A stretch of DNA of 64,000 bases from Diorhabda sublineata (Eukaryota > Arthropoda > Insecta > Coleoptera > Chrysomelidae), in the NCBI RefSeq assembly GCF_026230105.1, contig NC_079478.1:34115653-34179652 (forward strand), read 5' to 3'. Position 1 is the first letter of the stretch. Each line of letters opens with the position of its first letter. Shown one piece after another: positions 34,201-46,329 of the stretch. The notes under the pieces are model-generated. The model had not been told where the DNA came from and did no database searches. It saw only the letters and a list, made by a program, of their open reading frames with translations. Position numbers and translations under genes: made by a program.

Positions 34201-35671
34201 TCAAAAAGGATTTTAGTGCTTATGAAGCGCAATAAATTCTTGTCAAGGAGAATTCTAAATTAAGCTTCTAACCATCCTAAATTCCTTGAATGACTTGTTT
34301 CTTTCGAAGACCTCACTAGAAGTGGTGGATCTTGATGAAACTGGCCCTTTTTCCATTTTTATTTTGGTCCTTAACTCATAATTTGGTTAAGTTAACTTGG
34401 TCCAGAAGCTTTTGATATTCCCACGAGCATTTCCTCATCCAATGGTCTCAGCGATAATCCAATCAAAAAGGATTTTAGTGCTTATGAAGCGGCGCAAGAG
34501 ATTCTAGTCAAGGAGAATTCTAAATTAAGCTTCTAACCATCCTAAATTCCTTGAATGACTTGTTTCTTTCGAAGACCTCACTAGAGGTGGTGGATCTTGA
34601 TGAAACGGGTCCTTTTTCCATTTTTATTTTGGTCCTTAACTCATAATTTGGTTAAGTTAACTTGGTCCGGAAGCTTTTGATATTCCCACGAGCATTTCCT
34701 CATCCAATGGTCTCAGCGATAATCCAATCAAAAAGGATTTTAGTGCTTATGAAGCGGCGCAAGAGATTCTAGTCAAGGAGAATTCTAAATTAAGCTTCTA
34801 ACCATCCTAAATTCCTTGAATGACTTGTTTCTTTCGAAGACCTCACTAGAAGTGGTGGATCTTGATGAAACTGGCCCTTTTTCCATTTTTATTTTGGTCC
34901 TTAACTCATAATTTGGTTAAGTTAACTTGGTCCGGAAGCTTTTGATATTCCCACGAGCATTTCCTCATCCAATGGTCTCAGCGATAATCCAATCAAACAA
35001 GATTTTAGTGCTTATGAAGCGGCGCAAGAGATTCTAGTCAAGGAGAATTCTAAATAGAGCTTTTAACCATCCTAAATTCCTTGAATGACTTGTTTCTTTC
35101 GAAGACCTCACTAGAGGTGGTGGATCTTGATGAAACGGGTCCTTTTTCCATTTTTATTTTGGTCCTTAACTCATAATTTGGTTAAGTTAACTTGGTCCGG
35201 AAGCTTTTGATATTCCCACGAGCATTTCCTCATCCAATGGTCTCAGCGATAATCCAATCAAAAAGGATTTTAGTGCTTATGAAGCGGCGCAAGAGATTCT
35301 AGTCAAGGAGAATTCTAAATTAAGCTTCTAACCATCCTAAATTCCTTGAATGACTTGTTTCTTTCGAAGACCTCACTAGAGGTGGTGGATCTTGATGAAA
35401 CGGGTCCTTTTTCCATTTTTATTTTGGTCCTTAACTCATAATTTGGTTAAGTTAACTTGGTCCGGAAGCTTTTGATATTCCCACGAGCATTTCCTCATCC
35501 AATGGTCTCAGCGATAATCCAATCAAAAAGGATTTTAGTGCTTATGAAGCGCAATAAATTCTTGTCAAGGAGAATTCTAAATTAAGCTTCTAACCATCCT
35601 AAATTCCTTGAATGACTTGTTTCTTTCGAAGACCTCACTAGAAGTGGTGGATCTTGATGAGACGGGTGCTT
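28232..35671. repeat. Satellite array, 262/265-bp unit, about 28 periods
   Basis: The landmark CTAGAAG(C/T)GGTGGATCTTGA starts near 28260, 28525, 28790 and 29052 and so on to 35638, averaging 263.5 bp. The 3-bp length variation is GAAGCGGCGCAAGAG against GAAGCGCAAGAG. Diagnostic variants (ACGGGCGC, ACGGGTCC, ACTGGTCC, ACTGGCCC; AGAAGCGG, AGAAGTGG, AGAGGTGG; AAAAAGG, AAACAAG) are arranged in blocks, indicating higher-order repeats. The first copy lacks about 20 bp (TTGTTTCTTTCGAAGACCTC). Each unit contains one AAGCTT site in GGAAGCTTTTGATATTCC. No frame longer than about 60 codons is kept. Confidence 0.98.
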
Positions 35672-38511
35672 CCACTTATTTACGATAAACTTTCAGTCTA
35701 TTTGATTCACTAACTGAAGACACAGGTGATAAAAGTTCTTTCTTCATTTGTAGATGTTTCAGTTTCGTCGGAAAGTACATCAATAGCCGATAAACCAGAA
35801 TATTCATCATATTCGCTGCTATAGGTGTTATATTTTTATCAGAATGACTATTCAAATTTATAATTAAATCTTTTTTTTCCCATAAGTTTTTTCTTGAAAC
35901 TTCCATTGTTACTTTATAAGGCAGAAAGATCTTCCAAGCTCAAAGAAATATCTTCGGAAGTGTATAAAAGTGCAAGGTGTCCTCGAACATTCATTGTAGT
36001 TTTTTTTTTGTTTTTATTTGATAAGTTGTGAACTAACCGACTATATTTTTCTACATTTCAATTTTTTCCTTTTGTAAGTAATTAGAAACGTGAATAAATA
36101 ATTACAATTTATAATAATTTTCTTAAGAATGTCTCTTTATGGTGAACGGTTTTCTAAAAATCTACACATCTCCTAAACCATAAATTCTATCAAACTAAAC
36201 AAAGAGTAACTTTTTGTTAAATAATCATTGAAATATCCATTTTTGCTATCTTTAGATTATACAGGTTGTCCCCGTAAAAGTTACGGTTTGTTAAACATTG
36301 GACATACGTAATTATCGATTAAAAATCCATAATGTTCGAATGTATAAGTTAGAAAATATACTTTTAAGCCCTATAATTACAATTTTTTTTTGTAACGGCG
36401 TTATTTTCACGTCATTTACTCAATCTCGAAGTTTTTGCATCAAGTCCCGAAACACTACATCAATATTTATTTTAAATATTAATGTAATACCACAAATTGC
36501 ATCTAAAATATGTTCCTACCATTTCCGACGTGGTTCGATGACCTATTCTTCGCCTTTCTGTATCTTACCTGCTGAGAGCAGCTGATTCTTTGGGTGGAAG
36601 TCGTTTGGTTCATATAATTTTTGAGAAATGCTTTCATAACTATTCATTTTACTTTGTCAGGTAAAAATTTATCACTGTACAAAGTATTTTCAAGTTTAAA
36701 TATCGTATTCACAATGTTTTTTAATCATTGTATATTATACAGAGTGAATCACAAAGAAAAAGTTCATTCGTTCACTTATTTAGGTCTTGGACCACTTATC
36801 CATAATTTTCCATAAATTTCCTCGGATTTTACGTTATCTTCATCCAAAACTCCATTGAATTTCCCGTGAGTTCATTCCAAAGTTTCGATTCATATTCGAA
36901 CTACCCTCGTAAGATTATTCGCTTTGTTTTCCCTAATTAATGAAGGAAATAGGAAACATTTTTGCCTCTTCACAGTCTAACAATATTAAAATAACAAAAA
37001 GTACATTAGACGGTGACATTTTTACTCATATTATATAAAATACCCCCCCTATCCCACATATTTTGCCTAAAATTCAAAATGGCGCCGGCCGTTGGTTATA
37101 CGCGCTTTGCCCTATTAATAATAATGGTCCAGGGGGTGTAGACACCCTTCGCTACCCTTACCCACCCCAAGTTTTCGAATGTATCGGAGGGATGGGGTGG
37201 CCGATATACAATTACACAATATAATAATCATCGGAAATGTGCAAGGAGTGCGTGTATTCGTGCGGGGTGCATCGATTTCAAACCGGGGATGAAAAATAAT
37301 GAATGGCGTATAGAAAAAGTTTTTATTTGTGAAATTTTAATTGGATAAAACCCTTTCTTCTTCTTCTTTCTTCCGCAATAGGTTTAACGCCTGTTCCTTC
37401 ATCGATACCTTTCATCATCCTGGTTCTACATTGTCTCTCCACCCCTTTCGTGCTCCAATCTTTCGTCTGTTGTTGTTTGATGTTTCTGGCGTTATCTCTG
37501 ATGATTTAATTTTCTCTGATAACCATTTTCAATTCAATCTTTCATTTAGTTTCAATAAGAACCAATTCCTTCACAAGCTATGAGTTCCTGCTGGCATGGA
37601 ATAACTACATTCGTCGATGGTCTCCTCGGAGACTCTTCTTTAATGGTTTGAAGGCTCTATCCTACTGAATATTGAGATCATTCTTAAGCTACACTAGTAT
37701 TTTTGGAAGATACTTTAGCAACATTTGAAAGGAGAAGGAATCGTCGTCTTCCTGAAGATAGATCATCAGCTTCAACGTTGAAGCTGACAACGAGATAGGA
37801 AATAAAAGCACCAGAATCAAAAAGTGGTGTTCTGAACAGAGTTCGATAACTTGGAACGGATAAGAGTTGTGTAAACCGTAATTTCGTCGGAATCCTATTG
37901 AAAATGTTGTAAAATAGATTTAGAATTCTTTAAACAAAGTCAAATACTGAAAAAAGATTTTAAAAAATCATATGAATACGAATAAAAACAATGTTTGTAT
38001 AGATAAAACAGAATCGCGTCAAGCGACACGAGCTGATTAGATATTTGCGCTGAAAAAGGAAAATCCCAACGAAAATTTACGAAAATTTCGTGGATTTACG
38101 GTAATCCGCAGGTATGACTAACATCTGATGTACATGGGTTCCTCACGATTTCAACGAAATGTCTGAAACTTCCCTATAATAAAAAATGAAGCTCAGAACG
38201 AAAAATCAATATTTGTAGGTATAATTTGAAATATTGGAGAGGGTAGTGATTGTAGTTAAAAGAACATTTTTACCTGTAAACTATTATTAACAATACCTTT
38301 TGGTCGTACAGGTAAAAAGAGCTTAACCAATCCCTAAAAGTATTACCGCCATTTTTAGAAATGCAAATCGGTATTTTCCTAGAAATATATCAAAATTGTT
38401 ATAGTTTTGGAGGGGATTGGGGAGCAAAGGAAACTTTGTTCTTAAAAATCTTCTCTAATAAATGTGTCGAAAATTTCTTCATCAATAATCATGATGTTTT
38501 GCTGAGCAATT
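35672..38511. other. Unique region, no gene recognised
   Basis: Mostly AT-rich. A TACAGGTTGTCCCCG-like end at 36260 and TACAGAGTGAATCAC at 36738 look like solitary TA-type transposon ends without visible partners. A GC-richer patch at 37075-37290 includes AAAATGGCGCCGGCCGTTGG and a GGGGTGTAGACACCC near-palindrome and might be promoter DNA, but no downstream exon is recognisable. The 95-codon frame at 36298-36585 has no detectable domain. Confidence 0.3.
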
Positions 38512-38860
38512 GGTAATTTTATACTTTCGCAGTCCCCTTGTTTTTTTTTCGGCTCTAGAAAATCGAAAAATTGTTCGATTTCGATGAATTTCTTTTTAAA
38601 ATCTTCGTTTTTACGGCGGTTTTACGAAAATAATTATGGGAATAAAACAAAATCAAAACTTATATTGGTTTCAGGGCTTTAAATGTTCATAAAAATGCAT
38701 TCATTCACGTAAATTTGTTGATAACTTTTCTCCAAATAACCAAATGAAGTTGGTATATATTTTTTCGTAATCTACACAAAAAAACGAACAAATTGAAAAG
38801 AAAAATTATACAAAAATGTTGATTTATCATGTTTTTACAATTAAAAATTTCTTTTAAAAT
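38512..38860 (+). repeat. Diverged single relic of the 14-18-kb satellite monomer, lacking TTAGG
   Basis: GGTAATTTTATACTTTCGCAG..CGGCTCTAGAAAATCGAAAAATTGTTCGATTTCGATGAATTTC..ACGGCGGTTTTACGAAAA follows the monomer order at 14.3-18.6 kb (GGTAATTATACACTTTCGCGG..GGCTCTAGAAAATCGAAAAATGG..ACGGCGG). Later blocks also align: TTTCAGGGCTTTAAATG, ACTTTTCTCCAAA..GAAGTTGGTATATATTTTTTCG, ACAAAAAAACGAA..TTGAAAAG. Where the array has (TTAGG)n this copy has only a T run followed by CGGCTCTAG. Confidence 0.75.
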
Positions 38861-38869
38861 TGACCTTTT

Positions 38870-40654
38870 CTCAAATATAATCGTTCATATTTTTTTTATT
38901 GAGTAATCGTTAAAGTTATATGAACAAAAACATTCTTAAAATCATTTATTGTAATTAATTCCGCATTATTATAAGTTAACTTTGACAAATTGAAAATTTT
39001 CACCATTTAAAAAATGGTATAATAACTAAGGAAACAAAAATTGAATACAAACATTTTTCATTTTTTTTTCCAAAATGTTCGTTTTTTGTGTATATTAAGA
39101 ACGAATTATCGAGCAATTTACTTGCACCCAGCAAGAATAATAAAAATAATCGTTTTTTGACATTTCGGATCTGGAATAAATTTTTCGGAATTTTGAAACA
39201 TAACCTTGTCAAAATTGACCGGGCTATAAGATACGAAAATTTAACTACAGTCGAACTTTACTTTACAGCTACTAATAAAAACATTTTGATAAATAATTCT
39301 AAATAATAATTGCCAAAGAATCGTAAATATATAACACTTTGAAATACAATTGTCGTTAAGGCATTTTCTCGAAAACGTTCTCTGAACAAACGGAAAAAAA
39401 CTCAACGTAACACTAAAGAAAACACCTCATAAAAACAAACGACGTCGATATTAGCAGTTATAAGAAAAACAGAAAATCGTATCGAAGACGGGACGACCAT
39501 CGTCATAACAATCGCGTAATCTTGAAAATTACCTAACAGTTAATCAAACAGGCCGATATCTCGAACAGTTGTTCTGCGATGGGTTGTATTCCTTTAGTTT
39601 ATGCGTGCAAGGGAGATAGAACGATTGTTTAGTAAGGGGGCTTAACGAACTATTACAAATATTGTACAAGATTATAATTTTTACAAATTCACATCTAGTA
39701 TTATCAATATTAACTTATAAATAACCCATAATAAATATCGAGGAGAATAAAATAACAATAACATCAAAAACATTAAAATATTATTTAATGTTCCAGTAAG
39801 TATTTGTGCAAATATTCAAAATTACAACAGATTGATCACTACATCGATCAGTTATTATATAAAGGACGAAAAAAAATTGAATAAAACCATCGACCACAGG
39901 TGAAATTGAAAAAATGTGTATAATAAAAAATTGTATAAGCTACCATACTAACGGAGGGCAACAGCTAACAGAGTCGGTCGCACGGCACGGCTGCTTGCGA
40001 GTAAGCAGAGTAGCGCCGGTTTAAAGGAGATAGACTGGAACCGGTCGAGCTTCTCCTACCTCCTCGGCGGTTCGACTTAAAGGAGATAGACCGTTCGGCA
40101 TGCGACATGGGCTTTAAGTTGCGATAGTGCCAGTTCCACCGAAATATATTGAATTCGAAAATAGTGATAATTAAACCAAAAAAAAAAAAATAGACGTCAC
40201 GTTTATGCTCTGTCAATTAAGTAGTTAATATGTGAACTCAACTAGTCTTCTTGATTACATCTATAAAAATCGATTTATTACATTATTTATTAATAGATAT
40301 TTAATGAAAACAATTCTAGGTATTAGAGATGGTAACGTAAATGCTAGTCAATATTTTCTATTCTGTGTAAATCGTTAGGTAACTTTTTAATTATTTGTAT
40401 AATTAGATTATTGAATTATTGATTTTGTTTATATTAAATATTCAATCGGTAATGATGTCGTTACTATAAATATGGCAACTACGCACGGAATCAAATTGTT
40501 TTCTGAATTTAGAAAGTTAGTAAAAAAAAATCGTTCGGATTTCGAGTTTTTGAATTCAATTGTAGACTGTTCAAATATAAATTCAAATGTACCCTGTGAG
40601 GTTAATATGGTTAAATATCTAATATACAAATTTTGAAAATATTTGTAAATAATT
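38870..40654. other. Unique region with a GC-rich island at 39955-40120
   Basis: The flanking DNA is AT-rich. The island includes CGGTCGCACGGCACGGCTGC and a direct repeat TTAAAGGAGATAGAC at 40021 and 40077. A minus-strand frame crosses it (39965-40216) rich in R and S, with no domain. It may be a promoter-proximal or exonic segment, or part of an unknown GC-rich repeat. No decision is possible by eye. Confidence 0.25.
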
Positions 40655-42115
40655 ATTTAGTACAGAGTGAAATCTAGAAATTTTAGATGTATTTGGATAA
40701 ATAAATATGAACAAAAAGTTGTATATACATCAACATGTTTGGTCATGAAATTGGTGGAATACATTTAAAGATTATTATTAATGATACAGGGTGGGATAAA
40801 AAAATTGTAGGCTTATTTGGATGAATAAATTATATAAATGTACACATAAACACGTTTATAAATTGTTTTTGTCGTGAAATTGGTAAAATATATTCATAGA
40901 GAGTATTATTAAAGATATAGGGTGGAAATAAAAAATTGTAGGCTTATTTGGATGAATAAATTATATAAATGTACACATAAACACGTTTATAAATTGTTTT
41001 TGTCGTGAAATTGGTAAAATATATTCATAGAGAGTATTATTAAAGATACAGGGTGGAAATAAAAAATTGTAGGCTTATTTGGATGAATAAATTATATAAA
41101 TGTACACATAAACACGTTTATAAATTGTTTTTGTCGTGAAATTGGTAAAATATATTCATAGAGAGTATTATTAAAGATACAGGGTGGAAATAAAAAATTG
41201 TAGGCTTATTTGGATGAATAAATTATATAAATGTACACATAAACACGTTTATAAATTGTTTTTGTCTTGAAATTGGTAAAATATATTCATAGAGAGTATT
41301 ATTAAAGATACAGGGTGGAAATAAAAAATTGTAGGCTTATTTGGATGAATAAATTATATAAATGTACACATAAACACGTTTATAAATTGTTTTTGTCGTG
41401 AAATTGGTAAAATATATTCATAGAGAGTATTATTAAAGATACAGGGTGGAAATAAAAAATTGTAGGCTTATTTGGATGAATAAATTATATAAATGTACAC
41501 ATAAACACGTTTATAAATTGTTTTTGTCGTGAAATTGGTAAAATATATTCATAGAGAGTATTATTAAAGATACAGGGTGGAAATAAAAAATTGTAGGCTT
41601 ATTTGGATGAATAAATTATATAAATGTACACATAAACACGTTTATAAATTGTTTTTGTCGTGAAATTGGTAAAATATATTCATAGAGAGTATTATTAAAG
41701 ATACAGGGTGGAAATAAAAAATTGTAGGCTTATTTGGATGAATAAATTATATAAATGTACACATAAACACGTTTATAAATTGTTTTTGTCGTGAAATTGG
41801 TAAAATATATTCATAGAGAGTATTATTAAAGATACAGGGTGGAAATAAAAAATTGTAGGCTTATTTGGATGAATAAATTATATAAATGTACACATAAACA
41901 CGTTTATAAATTGATTTTGTCTTGAAATTGGTAAAATATATTCATAGAGAGTATTATTAAAGATACAGGGTGGAAATAAAAAATTGTAGGCTTATTTGGA
42001 TGAATAAATTATATAAATGTACACATAAACACGTTTATAAATTGATTTTGTCGTGAAATTGGTAAAATATATTCATAGAGAGTATTATTAAAGATACAGG
42101 GTGGAAATAATAAAT
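40655..42115. repeat. Satellite array, 131-bp unit, about eleven copies
   Basis: The landmark GGTGG(A/G)AATAAAAAATTG falls at 40790, 40921, 41052, 41183, 41314 and onward at exact 131-bp steps to 42100. The first unit (40655-40790) is diverged and of slightly different length; all later ones are nearly identical. Each unit includes GATACAGGGTGG, matching the TACAGGGTG motif seen at many transposon ends here. Variants (TGTCTTGAAA for TGTCGTGAAA, AAATTGATTTT for AAATTGTTTTT) cluster at the right edge. Non-coding. Confidence 0.97.
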
Positions 42116-42379
42116 AATTTCATCAATTAAGCCTCTTTACTAGGTTCGTAAACATTTTTGTTGATAAAAAAGTTTGAAATTGAGACATTTTAATGACGGA
42201 TTATTCAAATAAGGAAATTTAAAGTACTGAATTTATTTTTGCGTTTTGAGACACCCACTTTTTGTCGTAATATTCAGGAAGGACCAAAACACGATATATA
42301 GAAACAAATTTCCATGAAACAATTCGAAACGAAACATTCCAAGTGAAAGTAATGATAAACTGGATATTATAGAGAAATA

Positions 42380-42780
42380 AAATGAAAAAAAAAACGACAC
42401 CCCCTCCAATTTCTCTAGCAAATACTACCGCATCTCTGTCTGTTATCGTTACGTCTTTTTCCTTTTCATCTCGTATTCCCTCTTCCCCACCTCCACGCCC
42501 CGCTGCGTCGAATCGGTCCCTCGTTATTTTCCTGTCGGTCGCACCCGTTGCACGCAACCTTTTCAGCGGCGTAGGGGAGAAGGTTAAGGGGCTCATTGAC
42601 CAACCCCTGTTCATCAACTGTCGAATCGTACCCATTGGCTTATACCGAAGGGGAGATTATGAAGTTAGAGTGCATGCACTGAATAGGAGGGAAGATATAG
42701 GCTACGAAAAGGGGGTGGTGCATGGGGAAAGAGAATATTCCGTTCATTTAAATAATTGGTTAGAATTATATATAAATTAA
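42380..42780 (+). other. GC-rich island with a 132-codon frame, coding status unclear
   Basis: Positions 42400-42720 are distinctly richer in G, C and CpG than the surroundings. An ATG-initiated plus-strand frame covers 42382-42780: N-terminal KKKTTPPP, then an S/P-rich stretch, then a more ordinary mixed sequence. A minus-strand frame of 138 codons (42219-42635) overlaps it almost completely, so neither is favoured. No domain is recognised on either strand. Possible readings are a host exon, a promoter-associated island or chance openness from high GC. Confidence 0.2.
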
Positions 42781-44210
42781 AATGGCCCCTAATTAAAAAA
42801 TAAATAATTTTTTAATTATAATGAATATTTTATAGGATTAAACATTTTTTTTATAGATTGTATTATCAAAACGTACGTACAGGAATAGTTTTGTCAAATT
42901 ACAATTAACATTATACAGAGCGTTTAGATATAAGAAATCCTGGGTAAATTAACTGTCATTTTTGTGTTTATATTCGACGAAAAATCGAAAAAACGTCTTT
43001 GATATTCACAGTACAACTAAAGGTAGAAAAGCAGTATCGAATTAGAGGCTTAAATATTGTAAATTATATACATAACCACAACGTATTATAACCGTATAAA
43101 AGAGAAATATTTTATAGCTTAAAATATTGAAAGAAAACCGCGTATTTTCTTTATAATCCTATGTGGGAAACAACCTAAAATTATCACACGTTATCCTAGT
43201 CAAATCTTCTAGTTCTTCAATTGGACTACAGCCCAAATTGTACCTTGACCTTTCTCAGTGGTTTCTGCCCTATTCAAATTCTATTTCGTAGTTGTATAAG
43301 CTATAATTTGAGTAGATTAATAAGAGATGTTGACAGAGGCTCTATCTTTCGAATTCAGCACAAACTTTTTTTATGTTAACGTCGTTTGTGTCGCTCAAAT
43401 AGTTTGAGATAAAGTAGACTGTACAAAACAAGTCTGCGACATTTTAAAAGTCCCCCGTAGCCGGAAATATATAATTTCGAGCAAATTTCTCGCTTTCTAC
43501 TTTTTTTCCATAGTCAATATCGTCAGAAAAACATTTCGCGTCCGAAACAAACACAGTAATTGAAATATGCCGCTTCAACTTCACATAAATATCAATTAAA
43601 AAAAAAAAAGAATGTTATCGATTAGATTTACACACGCTCTTCAGATCCACCAATCAGAGTGAAATATGACAATTATTAAATCGTCTAATATATCGTCGGT
43701 GTTGCAGGTTTTCTGCGGTTTCCCTGTAACCTGGAGAACCGGAAAAGGAAACACGCAGTCGCAGCTGTACCCGCCCGTTCCCTTTTAAACTTAAAATTAA
43801 CAAAAAAAATGAATAAAATTTATCAAAAATCGAAAAAACTCAAAACGAGAAGGACCGTTTTTGCTTGCTACCTCTCTTTTCGAGTTCTTCCGGTCAAAAA
43901 TCGTGAATCACCGCTTTTCCTCTTCTAGGAAAGTTAACAAACACAACCCCGGCGCTGCAGAGGAAAATAAATTCCTATATCTGGGTTTTGTTGGAACCCA
44001 ATGAAAATTTTCATCATCCAAACTCTACCCGACGAATCTCTCTGTCCTTAAACGACTATCACATTCTCCTTGCAGTTTTTGAATCAATTTTGGAGTTAAA
44101 TAATATAAATAATTGTATTCTATAGAATTATCCCAAAGTTCGGCAAGATCTTTGAGATCTTGGTAAAACCATTCTTTGACTTATGTGCAAAAGACTATTA
44201 TTAACAGTAC
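42781..44210. other. No gene recognised
   Basis: AT-rich unique DNA with a short GC-richer patch at 43700-43790 and a CGCTGCAGAGGAAAATAAATTC motif at 43953 that resembles sites near 7204 and 25938. Confidence 0.35.
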
Positions 44211-44214
44211 ATCG

Positions 44215-44930
44215 CAGTGGTCGACCAAATGAGGTAAGGACTCCAGAAATGATGAGGAAAATCCACAAAATGGTACTGAATGATCGTGGTAGGCATTTCA
44301 AAAAGTGCTAAAAGTGTAAGTTTGCGTTTGCTCACAATGGAACAAAAACATCGTCGTGAAGAGTGTTTGTCAATGTTTCACGGAAGTAAAGCCGAATTTT
44401 TGCGCTGTTTCATAACCATGGATGAAACGTGGGTCCATAACTTCACACCAGAAACAAAAGAACAATCAAAACAATGGATTGAAGAGGAAGAACCGGCTCC
44501 AAAGAAGGCAAAGATCGTTTCATCTGCAGGTAAGGTCACGGCGTCGGTTTTTTGGGATGCGCGTGGGATAATTTTCGTCTTGAAAAAGGAAAAACTATCA
44601 ACGCGAATTTATTACAACGTTTGAGCGAAGGAATCGAGCAGAAACAGCCGCATTTGGTTACGAAGAAAGTGTCAATCCACCAGCTTGCATATCCGTTATT
44701 GCAATGGCCAACATTGATTAATTAAAGTTTGAATTACTACTATTCGCCAGATTTAGCCCCCTTGGATTATTTTCTGTTCCCACACTTGAAGAAATTAACA
44801 ATGAAAAGGTGATTTCGACAGTGAATTGTTATTTCGATGAGCTTGACGATTCTTATTGAACATCGATGGGAAAAGTGTATTTTTTTCGAAAATTTTTGTG
44901 TTTTTTTGTTGGGTCGGGTACTTCTGGAAA
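44215..44930 (+). pseudogene. Mariner transposase pseudogene, second catalytic block deleted
   Basis: The plus strand begins with GRPNEVRTPEMMRKIHKMVL (linker before the second helix-turn-helix), then VGISKSAKSV, then LLTMEQKHRREECLSMF, then FITMDETWVHNFTPETK containing the first catalytic aspartate. This continues through QSKQWIEEEEPAPKKAKIV and VTASVFWDARGIIF. Frameshifted parts read TINANLLQRLSEGIEQKQPH and then HQ, after which the DNAPAH block with the second aspartate is missing. SVIAMANID and YYSPDLAPLDYFLFPHLKK follow, with the third aspartate. C-terminal YFDELDDSY and KVYFFRKF-like residues reach about 44930. Most of a mariner gene is represented, yet it is inactive. The N-terminal helix-turn-helix and termini were not located. 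Confidence 0.92.
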
Positions 44931-45539
44931 CATACAATGTTGCGAATTGTTTGAAATCACTCGTATGTGGTTGTGATAAAACAAAATGAAACGAGTTTCT
45001 ATTTCTGATTACCAACATCCAGACCCACGAACGGATTCTTGTTAATTGAAATTTGATTATACATTCAGGACAACAAAAAGAGAATAATTAGATGAAATTA
45101 AAGCGATGTTCGTAGAATTAGGGTTTAGTTTTAACAAGTTACGACATGTTTTAATTGAGAAATATCAAAACTGTGATTACTTATGAGACATTCCCTGTAC
45201 AACACGTTTACCGATATAAATATGTTGAGATAGCGTCATCATTACAAAATATAAATATTACATTTAAAAAAATGTCGCCTCGGTCACATGTTGTTTCTAA
45301 AAAACACTTGGCATTCTCTCAATTCATTAATATAACTAAGTATAATCTAAGTTCTACATTATTAAGTAGCTTCACGCCGAAATTTTATTTTTTTTTTTTT
45401 AGATATTTTTGAAGGTATCTAAATGAAAAAGAAGTTTAGTCTAAAAATATCTAATCCGACGGAAACTGTTCTGTACGACAATATATTTTTCCCTTTAGAA
45501 TATTATGTTGTTTCAACCGTTGGAATCTTTTACCTTAAG

Positions 45540-45690
45540 GCCCAATTTTTCAGATAAAGTTTAAACCTCGGTTTAAACTACAGATAGATATCGTTTATTC
45601 AAGCTTTACAAATGGCGTTTACCTACAAACTTTCGTTACCAGCGATCTGGGGGTAGTTTAAACTCCAGTTTAACATGAAACGGTTGATCC
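45540..45690. repeat. Small imperfect inverted repeat cluster
   Basis: AGTTTAAACCTCGGTTTAAACT (45559-45580) is itself palindromic and recurs in altered form as AGTTTAAACTCCAGTTTAAC at 45656-45675. It may be a MITE remnant. Confidence 0.4.
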
Positions 45691-45950
45691 GAACCTAACT
45701 TTTCCAAATTGTTTTACAAGGGTAGGTAGGATGATTGAAGATTCACACTTTGATGAATCTTACGAAGATGATAAAGAAATTACCTCACTTTTTAAAAATT
45801 GTTATGGTTCTATCGAAAACATATAGTGTATTCCAGCGCAAGTTTGTTCTTACTGTGTTACCTTCAAAGTACTGAAACCAAGAACAAAACCAAATATAAC
45901 CGCGGTCTTTCCAAGTCTTTCTCTTGAAATTATGCGAGAAACAATCAATA

Positions 45951-46028
45951 TTTAATAAATTTGAACCGTCAGTCCACGTGGACTCATCATCACCACTGTT
46001 GACCAATAAAAAACATCGAATCGTAAAC
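45951..46028 (-). repeat. Dispersed short repeat with GTCCACGTGGAC dyad (copy 1)
   Basis: On the minus strand, TTCGATGTTTTTTATTGGTC..CAGTGGTGATGATGAGTCC then ACGTGGACTGACGGTT matches the plus strand at 61919-61975. The two copies are in opposite orientation 16 kb apart. Confidence 0.7.
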
Positions 46029-46329
46029 ATAAATGCATTTCTATTGGCCGAAGCTGTCGGAAGGCGTTTGTACACAATTTCTTCGAAATATACTTGCCAC
46101 AAATGTTATGATTGGTAACCACCCTTTTTATGCTTTTCCACAAGTGCTAATTATGGGTAAATGATCTTTATAAAAGGTTATTTACCTGACCAATCACTAT
46201 CAGTAAGTCATCAAACGATGCACACCTCCGTTGACAAGAATTCTACTTGGAAAATGGACACAACAAGTGATAAAGTTGTTCAAGATTAAGACCAGACTTA
46301 GCGAGAAGTGACCAGTGCGTTGAACATGA

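Noticed and set aside
28232..35671. CENP-B-box-like motif in the 263-bp satellite (CTTGATGAAACGGGC)
   Set aside because: Only the CGGG end fits. The TTCG half and the spacing of the consensus are absent.
28232..35671. CRISPR-like array
   Set aside because: Repeats are contiguous 263-bp units without unique spacers, and the sequence is clearly eukaryotic.
42219..42780. A host gene on either strand of the 42.4-kb island
   Set aside because: Open frames exist on both strands over the same GC-rich stretch with no domain or splice context, so neither can be asserted.
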